DNA of 64,000 nt from Massilia sp. BJB1822 (GCF_013369485.1 NZ_JABWEB010000001.1:248001-312000); one strand, 5' to 3'. Positions 51,519 through 59,645 are shown, numbered from the stretch's first letter. Numbers and translations: made by a program. Notes: generated by a model from the sequence alone, not told the origin.

Positions 51519-52058
51519 TTATTTTGCCACGGGTTTTTTGCCGAGCTTTCTTTGCAGGGTGCGCCGGTGCATGTTCAGGGCGCGCGCCGTCGAAGAGATA
51601 TTTCCTTGATTTTCGATAAGAATTCGCTGGATGTGCTCCCACTCCAGACGCTCGACCGTCATCGGAATCAGCTGCTGCGGTTCGGGCAGCGGCGCGCTGT
51701 CCTCGACCTGGAATTGCAGCGCGGACAGGATGGAATCGACATTGGCCGGCTTCGCCAGATAATCGTCCGCGCCGAGCTTGATGGCATGCACGGTGGTGGC
51801 GATGCTGGCGTAGCCGGTCAGCACCAGCAGGCGCGCCTGCGGCAGGGCCTGGCGCAGCGGCGCGATCCATTGCAAGCCCGAATCGCTGGCCAGGTGCAGG
51901 TCGATGGTGGCGTAATCGAAGGCCGTCTGGGCGGCGGCCTGCATCGCCGCTTCGCCGCTGTGGGCGACCGTCACGTCGAGGCCGCGCCGGCCCAGCGAGC
52001 GGGCCAGGGTGGCGGCAAAGACTTCGTTGTCGTCGAGGATGAGGAGTTTAGGCTTCAT
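51519..52058 (-). CDS. regA: RegA/PrrA-family response regulator
   Basis: A 179-residue regulator with a receiver (LLILDDNEVF, phospho-Asp in YATIDLHL, LTGYASIATTVHAIKLGADDYLAKP) and a Fis-type helix-turn-helix (HIQRILIENQGNISSTARALNMHRRTLQRKL). This small receiver-plus-Fis form and the segment around TGYASIATTVHAIKLGA are diagnostic for RegA/PrrA/ActR, global redox regulators of respiration and electron flow. Its start overlaps the kinase stop by 11 bases. Confidence 0.92.
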   Translation of the reverse strand: MKPKLLILDDNEVFAATLARSLGRRGLDVTVAHSGEAAMQAAAQTAFDYATIDLHLASDSGLQWIAPLRQALPQARLLVLTGYASIATTVHAIKLGADDYLAKPANVDSILSALQFQVEDSAPLPEPQQLIPMTVERLEWEHIQRILIENQGNISSTARALNMHRRTLQRKLGKKPVAK

Positions 52059-53298
52059 GCAGCGGGATGGTGACGGTGGCCGTGGTGCCCGTGCCGGGGG
52101 TGGAAGTGAGGTCGATGCGGCCGCCGATCTGGCTGGCGGTGGCGAAGGCCAGCATCAGGCCGATGCCCTGGCCGCCCGAGGTGCTCTTGACCTGCTCGCC
52201 GCCCAGGCGCTTCAGCAGCTCGCGCGCAATGCCGGGGCCGTGGTCTTCGATGCGGATCCAGGCCTTGGCGCCGGCCACGCTCAGCGTAATGGCCAGTTCG
52301 GTATCGGCGCGGCTGGCGGCAAAAGCGGCGTTGTCGAGCAGGATGAGCAGAATCTGGGCCAGATCCTGGGCATTGCCGATGCGCGCCTCGCTGGGCGGCA
52401 GCGCCAGCTTGAGCTTGGTCGCCGGACAGCGCAGCCGCCATTTTTCGATGAACTGGGCCAGCCAGTCGGCCACCGGCACCACCGTGCCCGGCGCCGCGGC
52501 GCCCAGGCGCTGCAGCGAGGCCTTGCACAGGGCAATCTGGGTTTCGATGGTGGCGATGTCGGCGCGGTAGGCGGCGAAGTTGGCATCCTGCGCAAAATCG
52601 TGCTTGAGGTCGTCGGCGATCAGGGCGATGGTGGACAGCGGCGTGCCCATTTCGTGGGCGGCACTGGCGGCTTGGGTGCCAAGGGCGATCATCTGCGCGC
52701 TTTTCAGGTGCTGTTCGCGCGCCAGCGCCAGCTGGGCGTCGCGCTCGCGCAGGGTGCGCGAACGGCGGCCGACAAACCAGGTAATCAGGCCGGCCGACAG
52801 CGCGAAATTGATCCACATGCCGACCAGGTGGTAGTTCATGGCCATGTGGTGGTCCATCACATGCAGCGGCACGTAGTGGGTGATCATGGCCGAGTAGGCG
52901 GCCAGCGCGGCGATGGCGAGCACCAGGGCCAGGGCCAGCGGCAGGATGGCGGCGGCCACGGCCAGCGCCGGCAGGTAGAGCGAAACGAAGGGATTGGTGG
53001 CGCCGCCCGTCAGGTACAGCAGGGCCGACAGGGCCAGCACGTCGACCAGCAACTGGTAGAACAGACCGATCTCGCCCACCGGCCGCGGATTCTGCATGCG
53101 CCACCAGGACCACATATTGAAGCTGGCCAGCAGGGCCATGACGACCAGCGCGGCTTCGATGGGCAGGAAGACGTCGAGCCACAGGGCCGCCGCCAGCACG
53201 CCGCAAGTTTCGAAGGAGAGCGCGATGGCGCGCATCCAGACCAGGCGGCCGAGCGCTTCGTGCTGCGGCAGGGAGCGGAAAATGGCGGGTAGTTGCAT
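52048..53298 (-). CDS. regB: RegB/PrrB-family redox sensor kinase
   Basis: A 416-residue membrane kinase with about six N-terminal helices. The short loop LTGGATNPFVSLYL contains the ubiquinone-associated GGxxNPF motif of RegB. The H-box is SAAHEMGTPLSTIALIADDL with His as phosphorylation site; the Cys in QIALCKASL sits where the redox-active Cys of RegB is expected. DHGPGIA and GGQGIGLML form the ATP-binding site. The pair usually represses or activates genes according to the redox state of the quinone pool. Confidence 0.91.
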   Translation of the reverse strand: MQLPAIFRSLPQHEALGRLVWMRAIALSFETCGVLAAALWLDVFLPIEAALVVMALLASFNMWSWWRMQNPRPVGEIGLFYQLLVDVLALSALLYLTGGATNPFVSLYLPALAVAAAILPLALALVLAIAALAAYSAMITHYVPLHVMDHHMAMNYHLVGMWINFALSAGLITWFVGRRSRTLRERDAQLALAREQHLKSAQMIALGTQAASAAHEMGTPLSTIALIADDLKHDFAQDANFAAYRADIATIETQIALCKASLQRLGAAAPGTVVPVADWLAQFIEKWRLRCPATKLKLALPPSEARIGNAQDLAQILLILLDNAAFAASRADTELAITLSVAGAKAWIRIEDHGPGIARELLKRLGGEQVKSTSGGQGIGLMLAFATASQIGGRIDLTSTPGTGTTATVTIPLHEA

Positions 53299-53373
53299 GC
53301 GGCAATTATAGCCATGCAGGAGACCGATTTACTTGCCAGCAGTCAGCATTCCGGACGCAATCTGGACAACAAC

Positions 53374-53715
53374 TCAAGCCGCAATTGCAGCACTGCGGGC
53401 TTTCACCGCTTGGAGAGAGCGCTTAAATGCTTTCAAATCCTTCGTCGCAAAAAGCTGATTACGCCCTACCTCATTTGAGCTTTTGATCTTCCCTTGAGCA
53501 ACATAGCGACGGAATGTCGAAATCGATACGTCCAGATATTCAGCCGCTTCCATAGCGGTAAACTCATCCTCAGCCAAGTGACCAAATACCTGCTCATGAG
53601 AAAAATTTTGCCCTTGAGCGCTAGACTCGGCGAGCAAAGCAAAAAATTTTGCACGCTCCTTGGTTGCTAGCTGCGTGAAACTTTCATAGACGGTTTCTGC
53701 GGTAAGCTGGCCCAT
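53374..53715 (-). CDS. Antitoxin-like protein with excisionase-type helix-turn-helix
   Basis: A 113-residue DNA-binding protein, less GC-rich than its neighbours. The N-terminal half is helical; residues about 50-95 (FTAMEAAEYLDVSISTFRRYVAQGKI, GRNQLFATKDLKAFKRSL) form an excisionase/MerR-like winged helix. It begins 7 bases after the stop of the RelE/ParE-like toxin gene, the reversed order known from HigBA-type modules. It should neutralise the toxin and repress the pair. The 75 bases beyond it hold the RegB promoter. Confidence 0.78.
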   Translation of the reverse strand: MGQLTAETVYESFTQLATKERAKFFALLAESSAQGQNFSHEQVFGHLAEDEFTAMEAAEYLDVSISTFRRYVAQGKIKSSNEVGRNQLFATKDLKAFKRSLQAVKARSAAIAA

Positions 53716-53722
53716 CTAGCCC

Positions 53723-54040
53723 TCACGATTTCAGGTACTTCTTCAAGGCTGCATAGAAGTTCTCATGCACGCCCATTTGATAAAAGTCGATAAACAACAG
53801 TTCAATATCCACACCTTCCGCCCTCAGCTCCTCCTCGGTTGGCGGACGGTAAGCCATCAGATATTCCTGGCGTTGGTGTTTGAACTTGTAAACCCAAACG
53901 CCCTGAAGATCCCCAGTCTTGGCCTCACCAATGTTGGGGTCTGCGCAGACAGCCTCAACAGCATCTTCAATGACCAGCTGGAAGGGTTTGTGCTGCTTTT
54001 TCACAAACGCCACAAACGGCGGCTTGAAGTTGGGCTTCAT
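53723..54040 (-). CDS. RelE/ParE-family toxin
   Basis: A 105-residue basic protein. GDLQGVWVYKFKHQRQEYLMAYR and the C-terminal FIDFYQMGVHENFYAALKKYL fit the RelE/ParE fold, with Lys/Arg/His residues that could act in mRNA cleavage or gyrase inhibition. Codon use and base composition differ from the surroundings. It is first in the operon, with strong palindromes immediately upstream of its start. No clear ribosome site is seen. Activity is not proven. Confidence 0.78.
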   Translation of the reverse strand: MKPNFKPPFVAFVKKQHKPFQLVIEDAVEAVCADPNIGEAKTGDLQGVWVYKFKHQRQEYLMAYRPPTEEELRAEGVDIELLFIDFYQMGVHENFYAALKKYLKS

Positions 54041-54044
54041 CTAT

Positions 54045-54077
54045 TGAGTTCTTAATCACTCAAATATGAACTCATAT
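54045..54077. promoter_or_regulatory. Palindromic operator candidate of the toxin-antitoxin pair
   Basis: Two nested inverted repeats precede the toxin gene: TGAGTTC (54045-54051) / GAACTCA (54068-54074), and the perfect ATATGA-AC-TCATAT (54064-54077). This arrangement fits autorepression by the antitoxin. Confidence 0.55.
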
Positions 54078-54172
54078 GATATCACCAATACCAGCCATGT
54101 CAGGGCTTAAGCCCAAACCCAGGCCGTTGCGCCCTCATGAAAAATTCTGGAGGGCGGAACGGGTATGGCGTA

Positions 54173-54793
54173 TCAGCGGTTGATGCGCTTCAGCCATTCC
54201 TGCACGGATTCGCGCTGCCATTGGCGGGCCACGTAATCCTTGAGCTTTTGCGGCACCGGATCGCCGTTCATGACCAGGCGGCTGAGCATGACGGCCAGAT
54301 CGGTGTCCGCAATGCTCCAGTCTTTGAACAGGTACTCTCCCTGTATCCAGCGCTCGGCGGCGGACAGCAGGCGCTCGGCATCCTCCTGCGCGGCGGCAGA
54401 CAGGGGCCGCTCGGCGCGCTGGTAGAACACGGTGTGGGTGCTGCGCTCGGTGCGCAGGGCCGGCAGGTCGCTGCGCAGCCAGGCCTGGACCTGGCGCGCG
54501 ACGGCGCGTTCCTGCGGCGCGGCCGGGTACAGGGTGGGCTGGGCCGGAGCAGGGAAAACCTCATCCAGATACTCGCAGATGGCGCTCGACTCGGTCAGGG
54601 CGAAGCCGTCGTGGACCAGACAGGGGACGCGGCCGGTCAGGGCTTGGGCACGGTAGGCCGGGTTCTTGTTGGCGGCGGCGTCGAGATCGAGGGTTTCCAG
54701 CTCGAAGGACAGGCCTTTTTCCTTCAGGGCGACAAAAACGGATAGGGCGTAAGGGCTGGTGAACGCACTGTCGGCATACAGTTTGAGGCTCAT
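54173..54793 (-). CDS. yfcF: Glutathione S-transferase (YfcF-like)
   Basis: A 206-residue GST with N-terminal thioredoxin fold (MSLKLYADSAFTSPYALSVFVALKEKGL), the GSH-binding cis-Pro in GRVPCLVHDGFALTESSAICEYLDEVFP, and an all-helical C-terminal domain. The SAFTSPYA form resembles E. coli YfcF. GGAG lies 5 bases before the start. It diverges from a LysR-family gene with 105 bases between, so that regulator probably controls it. Confidence 0.86.
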   Translation of the reverse strand: MSLKLYADSAFTSPYALSVFVALKEKGLSFELETLDLDAAANKNPAYRAQALTGRVPCLVHDGFALTESSAICEYLDEVFPAPAQPTLYPAAPQERAVARQVQAWLRSDLPALRTERSTHTVFYQRAERPLSAAAQEDAERLLSAAERWIQGEYLFKDWSIADTDLAVMLSRLVMNGDPVPQKLKDYVARQWQRESVQEWLKRINR

Positions 54794-54898
54794 GGCGGCT
54801 CCGGTTGTTGAATTTCATTCACATGCTACGGGCTTGCAGCACGGGCCGCATAACGATATATTTTCTTTATCGTTGTTAGTTTTCCTCACATAACCACC

Positions 54899-55804
54899 AT
54901 GTCCGACCTGCGCCGCCTGCCCAATCTGTCCGCCCTGCGCGCCTTCGAGGCGGCGGCCCGCCATGAGAATTTTTCGCGCGCGGCGGAAGAGCTGCACCTG
55001 ACCCACGGCGCGATCAGCCATCAGGTGCGCGGCCTGGAGAACGACCTGGGCCTGGCCCTGTTCGCGCGCAAGGGACGGCAGGTGAAGGTGACGCCGGAGG
55101 GCCGGCGCTTCGCGCTGACGGTCGGCCGCGCCCTGGGCGAGATCGCTGCGGCGGCCGAGGCGCTGCGGCCGGGCCGGAATTGCCAGCGGCTCACGATTTC
55201 CTCGATTCCCTCGTTCGCGGCGCGCTGGCTGGCGCCGCGCCTGGGCCGCTTCATCGAGCTGCATCCCGAGGTGGAAGTGGTGCTGCAGGCCAGCAGCACC
55301 CTGCAGGATCTGCATCTGGAAGGCATCGACGTCGGCATCCGCTTTGGCCGCGGCCAGTATCCGGGCTTGCTGTCGGAGCGCCTGATGGGCGATATCTATT
55401 ATCCGGTAGTGAGTCCCCGCTATCGCGGCGGCGACCTGCCCGCCACGCCGGCGGCGCTGGCCCAGGCCACGCTATTGCGGTCGAACGAACCCTGGCTGCC
55501 CTGGTTCCGCGCGGCCGGGCTGAGCCTGGCCGAGCCGGCTGGCGGCGTGATGTTCGAGGATTTATCGATGCTGATCCGTTCCGCCGTGGATGGGGACGGG
55601 GTGGCGCTGGTGCGCCATGTGGTGGCGATGCAGGAGCTGGCGTCCGGGCAGTTGCTGCGGCTGTTCGAACTCGCCACGCCCAGCCCGGACGATTATTACT
55701 TCGTGACGCCGCCCGGCGCGGCGGCCAAGCCGCAGGTGCAGGCTTTCCGCGCCTGGCTGCTGGCCGAGATCGCGCAATTCGCGCCGCAGCTGCGGCTTAC
55801 ATGA
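54899..55804 (+). CDS. LysR-family transcriptional regulator, GcvA-like
   Basis: A 301-residue regulator. RRLPNLSALRAFEAAARHENFSRAAEELHLTHGAISHQVRGLENDLGLALFARKGR is the helix-turn-helix region typical of the GcvA/AmpR group; the effector domain follows with FAARWLAPRLGRFIELHPEV. It is divergent from the GST gene. Its 3' end overlaps that of ybeD on the other strand by 8 bases. Confidence 0.88.
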   Translation: MSDLRRLPNLSALRAFEAAARHENFSRAAEELHLTHGAISHQVRGLENDLGLALFARKGRQVKVTPEGRRFALTVGRALGEIAAAAEALRPGRNCQRLTISSIPSFAARWLAPRLGRFIELHPEVEVVLQASSTLQDLHLEGIDVGIRFGRGQYPGLLSERLMGDIYYPVVSPRYRGGDLPATPAALAQATLLRSNEPWLPWFRAAGLSLAEPAGGVMFEDLSMLIRSAVDGDGVALVRHVVAMQELASGQLLRLFELATPSPDDYYFVTPPGAAAKPQVQAFRAWLLAEIAQFAPQLRLT

Positions 55805-56072
55805 CGATTTTCACCATCGGGTGGCCCGACAGTTCGGTGTACAGGGCGTCCAGCTGCTCGCGGCTGGTGGCGCGCACGGTCACGGTCAGGCCGGTGAAAT
55901 TGCCCTTGGCTGAAGGCCGGGTTTCCATCTTGCCTTCGTGGAAGCTGGGGTCGTGCTTGAGCACCACGGCCAGGATGGTGGCCGCAAATTCCTCATGCGT
56001 CGGTCCCATCACCTTGATCGGGAAGTCGCTCGGGTATTCGATGAGGGACTCGGACGGGGGGATCGCTGCCAT
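55797..56072 (-). CDS. ybeD: YbeD family protein (DUF493)
   Basis: A 91-residue ACT-like fold protein: SLIEYPSDFPIKVMGP, the family sequence FTGLTVTVRATSREQLDALYTELSGHPMVKIVM at the end. In E. coli ybeD lies directly upstream of lipB. Here it is on the same strand as lipB and lipA but separated from them by six genes. Function is unknown. GGAAA lies before the ATG. Confidence 0.9.
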   Translation of the reverse strand: MAAIPPSESLIEYPSDFPIKVMGPTHEEFAATILAVVLKHDPSFHEGKMETRPSAKGNFTGLTVTVRATSREQLDALYTELSGHPMVKIVM

Positions 56073-56094
56073 AAAATTTCCAATCGTTTAACAA

Positions 56095-56129
56095 ATAAAA
56101 AGAAGCGGCACGCGTTTGCGCGCCGCTTC
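56095..56129 (-). terminator. Rho-independent terminator of the PspA-like operon
   Basis: On the minus strand, GAAGCGGC and GCCGCTTC form an 8-bp stem, extendable in the loop, followed by TTTTTATTT. It lies about 65 bases beyond the stop of the PspA-like gene and before ybeD. Confidence 0.75.
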
Positions 56130-56193
56130 CTATTTTAGCCAAATTCGGCGCATGGCTCCGGTTTCAGGCCGGAACCCGCGCCGCAGGGGCTTA

Positions 56194-56955
56194 TTAAGCC
56201 GCCGCCGGTTTGCTCGACAGGCGTTTCAGGCGGTCCAGCGCCGATTCGCTGGCCGGCTGGCTTACCGACTTGCGGATGGCGTCGATCTCGGCCGCCTGGT
56301 CGTAAGGACGCTGACCGATGTCGGAGACGATCTTCATGCCTTCGGCCTCGTTGCTGATCTGCTGGGCACGGCGGGTCAGCGCGTTCAGGGCGCTGGTGTT
56401 GCCGCGCATGCCAGACAGGCTGGCCAGCTCGCTCTGGCGCTCGGCGCGCACTTCCTGCAGCTCGCGCTGGGCCTTGGCGGTGGCCAGGGCTTGCATGGCT
56501 TTCTTGGCCGCGGCGTCGAAATCGGCCAGCTGCTGCGACAGGGCGTCGACGATCTTCTGAAGCTCGCTCATGTATTCCTGGGCATCGGCCTCTTCGCGCA
56601 GCTCTTGCGGCAGGCGCGCCTTGTTCGCTTCCAGCTCGTCGCAGAACAGGTTGATGGTCGCTTCGGAAATCTGGCCGGCCGCCAGGCGCTCGGCCAGGGT
56701 TTCGGTGGCTTTCTCGTCGGTGGCGATCAGTTCGCGCAGCTTGACCACATCGTCACGCTCCTTGTTGAAGGCGGAACGGGCCGACGCCAGCTTCTGCGCG
56801 GCATTGCGCAGGGTGTCGGCCAGGCGGTCGCGATCGGCCTCGGTGGCCGTTTCCGGATCAAAGCTGGCGATAGCTTCGGCAAAACGGTCGCCCAGGGCGC
56901 CAAAGTGCTTGGAAATCAGGCGCGCGGTCAAGCCCCAGCCATTCGAATTGCTCAT
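56194..56955 (-). CDS. PspA/IM30-like coiled-coil protein (YjfJ-like)
   Basis: A 253-residue, largely helical protein with long coiled coils (residues about 50-215; many Ala, Glu, Lys, Gln) and the C-terminal helix SALDRLKRL as in YjfJ. Sequence similarity to PspA is weak, so I rely on the combination with the DUF2491 gene next to it, which mirrors yjfJ-yjfK in E. coli. PspA-type proteins polymerise on membranes and protect them. GAAAGGAAAG provides the ribosome site. It is the last gene of a three-gene operon ending in a terminator. Confidence 0.68.
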   Translation of the reverse strand: MSNSNGWGLTARLISKHFGALGDRFAEAIASFDPETATEADRDRLADTLRNAAQKLASARSAFNKERDDVVKLRELIATDEKATETLAERLAAGQISEATINLFCDELEANKARLPQELREEADAQEYMSELQKIVDALSQQLADFDAAAKKAMQALATAKAQRELQEVRAERQSELASLSGMRGNTSALNALTRRAQQISNEAEGMKIVSDIGQRPYDQAAEIDAIRKSVSQPASESALDRLKRLSSKPAAA

Positions 56956-57003
56956 GTCATCTTTCCTTTCGTTGATTTGAATTACTACACCACACCGGTG
57001 TCA

Positions 57004-57780
57004 TCACTGGATGACGAGCCGTTCCTGCTCCACCGGTATCCCGACCACAAAATCGACGTGGATACCGCGTTTCCCTGCGCCGTTCACGCTCTGGAGAATC
57101 TCCGTCGTGATCAGCAGATATTCCTTGCCGCCATCGTTCAGGCTGCGCGCATAGGGCATGAAGTACAGCTCCTGGCGCAAGCCCTGCATGCCTCCCGCGT
57201 CGTCGATGCGGGTTTCGGTGCCCGTGAACGGCGGCACAAAGTCGCCGCTGCCCACGTCGCGCTGGTATTCGGCGCCTTCGTTCGATCCGAAAGCGGCGTC
57301 CAGCACGCTGGCGGCATAGCCTTGCCCGGCCAGTTGTTCGCGCCAGAGCGTATAGCTGGGGTCACCCAGGCCGTAGCCCTGGCTGCCCGTGTAAGCATCC
57401 TGGTCCTCTTCCGTTTCCGGGATCACGCGCGCCAGCTGGGTGCAATACAGCAGCTCGGCCACCTCGCCCTGCTCATTCTGGTAGAGCTGGATAAAGCGCT
57501 CCTGCGCATCGTCGTCGCCCTTGGCCAGGTAGTAGCGGTACAGCTTACCCGACAGGTTCAGCTTGAGCTGGGAGATGGCGACGATGCGCGGACCGCCGTC
57601 GTCGGGCAGCGCCAGCAGGGAACCGGCGGCGCTGGCGCGGATCAGCGGCGACTGCTGCACACTCACCAGGCTGCCGATGCGGGCGCCCAGCGGCAGATCC
57701 CCGTCTTCGCGCTGCTCCTCGCCCACGCCGCGCTTGGCGGCGCCAGCGCGCAGGTAGCCGAGTGCATCTTTCCAGCCCAT
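57004..57780 (-). CDS. DUF2491 family protein (YjfK-like)
   Basis: A 258-residue soluble protein with no signal peptide. Family-like parts are LPLGARIGSLVSVQQSPLIRASAAGSL, YRYYLAKGDDDAQERFIQLYQNE and EYLLITTEIL. The ATG at 57780 follows AAGGAA at ideal spacing; an upstream extension is not credible. It starts one base after the upstream gene stops and is followed by the PspA-like gene after 48 bases. Function unknown; genomic association suggests a membrane-stress role. Confidence 0.78.
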   Translation of the reverse strand: MGWKDALGYLRAGAAKRGVGEEQREDGDLPLGARIGSLVSVQQSPLIRASAAGSLLALPDDGGPRIVAISQLKLNLSGKLYRYYLAKGDDDAQERFIQLYQNEQGEVAELLYCTQLARVIPETEEDQDAYTGSQGYGLGDPSYTLWREQLAGQGYAASVLDAAFGSNEGAEYQRDVGSGDFVPPFTGTETRIDDAGGMQGLRQELYFMPYARSLNDGGKEYLLITTEILQSVNGAGKRGIHVDFVVGIPVEQERLVIQ

Positions 57781-57781
57781 A

Positions 57782-58828
57782 TCAATTCCTTTCAAACGAA
57801 TAGTTAGCCTTGCTTTCGGGTTTGCCGCGCAGGCGTTTGATGCCAAAGTAAATCAGCCAGCCCAGCGTACCCAGCAGCGCCAGCCAGAGGAAGGTGCGCA
57901 GTACCGCTCCGCCGAAGGAGGATTCCTTCGCCTGCGTCTGGGCTGCCGCTTCCATCGCGCCGCCAGTACTGCCGCCGCCGCTGGCTTCGCTGCCGTTGTT
58001 GCCGTTGTTGCCGTTGCTGCTATTGCCGCCGTTGCCGGCGCCGTGCTGGCCGCCACCGCCGTGGTTATTCATCGAGCGGCCCAGCATATAGCCGCCCAGG
58101 CCGTACAGCAGGCTGTTGTCCTTCTGCTGCGGCGCCGCGACCGGCGGCGGTGGCGCGGGCTGGCCGTACTGGCCCTGGTTGTACTGGCCGCCGCCATTGC
58201 CTTGTCCGGAATTGGCCTGGCGCGGCATCACCGGATCATGCAGCGGCGGCAGGGCATCGCCATGGGTGGCGGCCGCACCGGCCGCGCCGCCGATGGCTGC
58301 ACCCGCCAGACCGGCGCCAGCGGCCTTACGCGCATCGAGGCTGCGCAGGGCCCGGTCTTCGGCCGTGCGCTGGCCCAGATCGCGCGACAGGGCGGAACCG
58401 CTGCGCGAACCGGCGCTGCCGCCATTCTGCGCATCGTCGTCGCCGCTGCGGCGGCCGAAGGAGCCGAAGCTGGACTGGCGGCTCGGCGCCTCGGCCGCGC
58501 TGTCGCTGGACGAGCGGCTGCCGAAGCCGGACTGGCGGCTGGGCGCGTCGGCCGGGTTGTCGCGCGCCGAACGGCTGCCAAAGGAGCCGAAACTGGACTT
58601 GCGCGCCGGCTCGGCGTCGGCACTGCGGCTGCCGCCGCTGAAGGAACCGTAGCTGGAGCGGCGGCTCGAATAATCCGGCGCGGCCTTGGACGGCGCGCTC
58701 CTTGCCGGGCTGCTCTTTTGCGACGAAAATCCGCTTTTATACGAGGAGCTGGGCCGCGCATCGGCCGCGCCCATGCTGGCCAACGGCAGCAGCAGGGCGG
58801 CGATGAGGGCGGTGCGGAATAACTTCAT
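57782..58828 (-). CDS. Secreted Ser/Gly-rich protein with C-terminal membrane helix
   Basis: A 348-residue protein with signal peptide MKLFRTALIAALLLPLASMG. The region 25-140 is made of imperfect Ser/Phe/Gly/Arg repeats (SSYGSFSGGSR, SSFGSFGSRS, SGFGSRSS, SSFGSFGRRS). A Gly/Ala-rich hydrophobic stretch (AAGAGLAGAAIGGAAGAAATHG) and an Asn/Gly-rich low-complexity part (GNGGNSSNGNNGNNGS) follow, then a membrane helix (FLWLALLGTLGWLIYFGI) and a basic tail. It heads the PspA-like operon. I do not recognise a family; the repeats suggest an intrinsically disordered periplasmic protein. Confidence 0.75.
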   Translation of the reverse strand: MKLFRTALIAALLLPLASMGAADARPSSSYKSGFSSQKSSPARSAPSKAAPDYSSRRSSYGSFSGGSRSADAEPARKSSFGSFGSRSARDNPADAPSRQSGFGSRSSSDSAAEAPSRQSSFGSFGRRSGDDDAQNGGSAGSRSGSALSRDLGQRTAEDRALRSLDARKAAGAGLAGAAIGGAAGAAATHGDALPPLHDPVMPRQANSGQGNGGGQYNQGQYGQPAPPPPVAAPQQKDNSLLYGLGGYMLGRSMNNHGGGGQHGAGNGGNSSNGNNGNNGSEASGGGSTGGAMEAAAQTQAKESSFGGAVLRTFLWLALLGTLGWLIYFGIKRLRGKPESKANYSFERN

Positions 58829-58927
58829 CTTGGCTTCCCGAAAAAATGGTTAAATTGCTAGTTGAATGAAAGACAGCATACTGTCCAGCCCAAGTCATTG
58901 CAACGGTAAAAAAGGATCAGCTTCACC

Positions 58928-59416
58928 ATGACTCGCAAGTATCTCGCTATGAACCAGCACGACGCCCTGTACACCGTGGCGCGCGGCTACCCCGGCGGCA
59001 TCGAAGCCCTGGCCCTGGCCATGGACATCTCGGTCAATGTGCTGCGCAATAAGCTGGCGCCGACGATCGCCTCGCATTACCCCTCGCTCGAGGAAGTCTC
59101 GGCCATCGTCGAGCTGTGCCACCAGGCCGGCGTGGACGACGCCATGCGGCCCCTGCACGCGCTGCTGACGCGGCATGGCATGGCAGCCTTCGTCGTGCCG
59201 CTGCCCGAGCAGGTCAGCCAGGACGATCTGTCGCAGACGGTGTGCAAGGTGATGAGCCAGGTCGGCGCGGTGGCCGAGGCGGTATCCAGCGCCCTGCTGG
59301 ACGGCAAGGTCTCGGTGGCCGAAGCCGATCTGATCGAAAAAGAATTCCATGGCGCCCTGGCGGCCTTGGGCGAGTGGCGCGAGCGCATCCGGCAGCGCGC
59401 GCGGGAAGCGGAATAG
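58928..59416 (+). CDS. Phage CII-like regulator (Phage_CP76 family)
   Basis: A 162-residue helical DNA-binding protein. DALYTVARGYPGGIEALALAMDISVNVLRNKLAP is the characteristic N-terminal region of P2/186-type phage regulatory CII proteins; the rest (VSQDDLSQTVCKVMSQVGAVAEAVSSALLDGKVSVAEADLIEKEF) is helical. No other phage gene is nearby, so it has been taken over as a cellular regulator. AAGGA gives the ribosome site. It diverges from the Ser-rich gene with 99 bases between and may control that operon. Confidence 0.82.
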   Translation: MTRKYLAMNQHDALYTVARGYPGGIEALALAMDISVNVLRNKLAPTIASHYPSLEEVSAIVELCHQAGVDDAMRPLHALLTRHGMAAFVVPLPEQVSQDDLSQTVCKVMSQVGAVAEAVSSALLDGKVSVAEADLIEKEFHGALAALGEWRERIRQRAREAE

Positions 59417-59421
59417 GGAAT

Positions 59422-59448
59422 AAAAAAAACCAGCCCCAAGGGGCTGGT
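59422..59448 (-). terminator. Hairpin terminator facing the minus strand
   Basis: ACCAGCCCC (59429-59437) / GGGGCTGGT (59440-59448) forms a stem of up to 9 bp. The run of eight A on its left is a T-run on the minus strand, so it best ends transcripts coming from the small peptide gene. It may also slow + strand transcription from the CII-like gene. Confidence 0.65.
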
Positions 59449-59645
59449 AAAAACTATTCTCGTTCATGCGGAATGAAAATAGTCGGGACAAAACCGGGGT
59501 GGAGAAAAACAAAAGCGGGCGGTGCGGACATTCAAAGTCCTGTCGTCGGCACTGTTTTGCATATTCCACTGTCGGCACTCTACGCAATTGCGCAGAGCGA
59601 AACCACGGTATTGTGACAGACTGTTCAATTCGGCGCTTGAAAGAC
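59449..59645. other. Intergenic region with palindrome and direct repeats
   Basis: No protein gene is supported in this part of the 510-base gap between the CII-like and LysE genes. It contains a direct repeat GTCGGCACT (59545-59553 and 59571-59579) and an almost perfect 20-base palindrome, CTCT-A-CGCAATTGCG-C-AGAG (59578-59597). These could be regulatory or part of a non-coding RNA; no proof is visible. Confidence 0.4.

Noticed and set aside
57846..58828. Repeat-rich Ser/Gly region as a CRISPR or tandem DNA repeat
   Set aside because: The repeats are degenerate at DNA level, vary in length and follow the reading frame of a protein.
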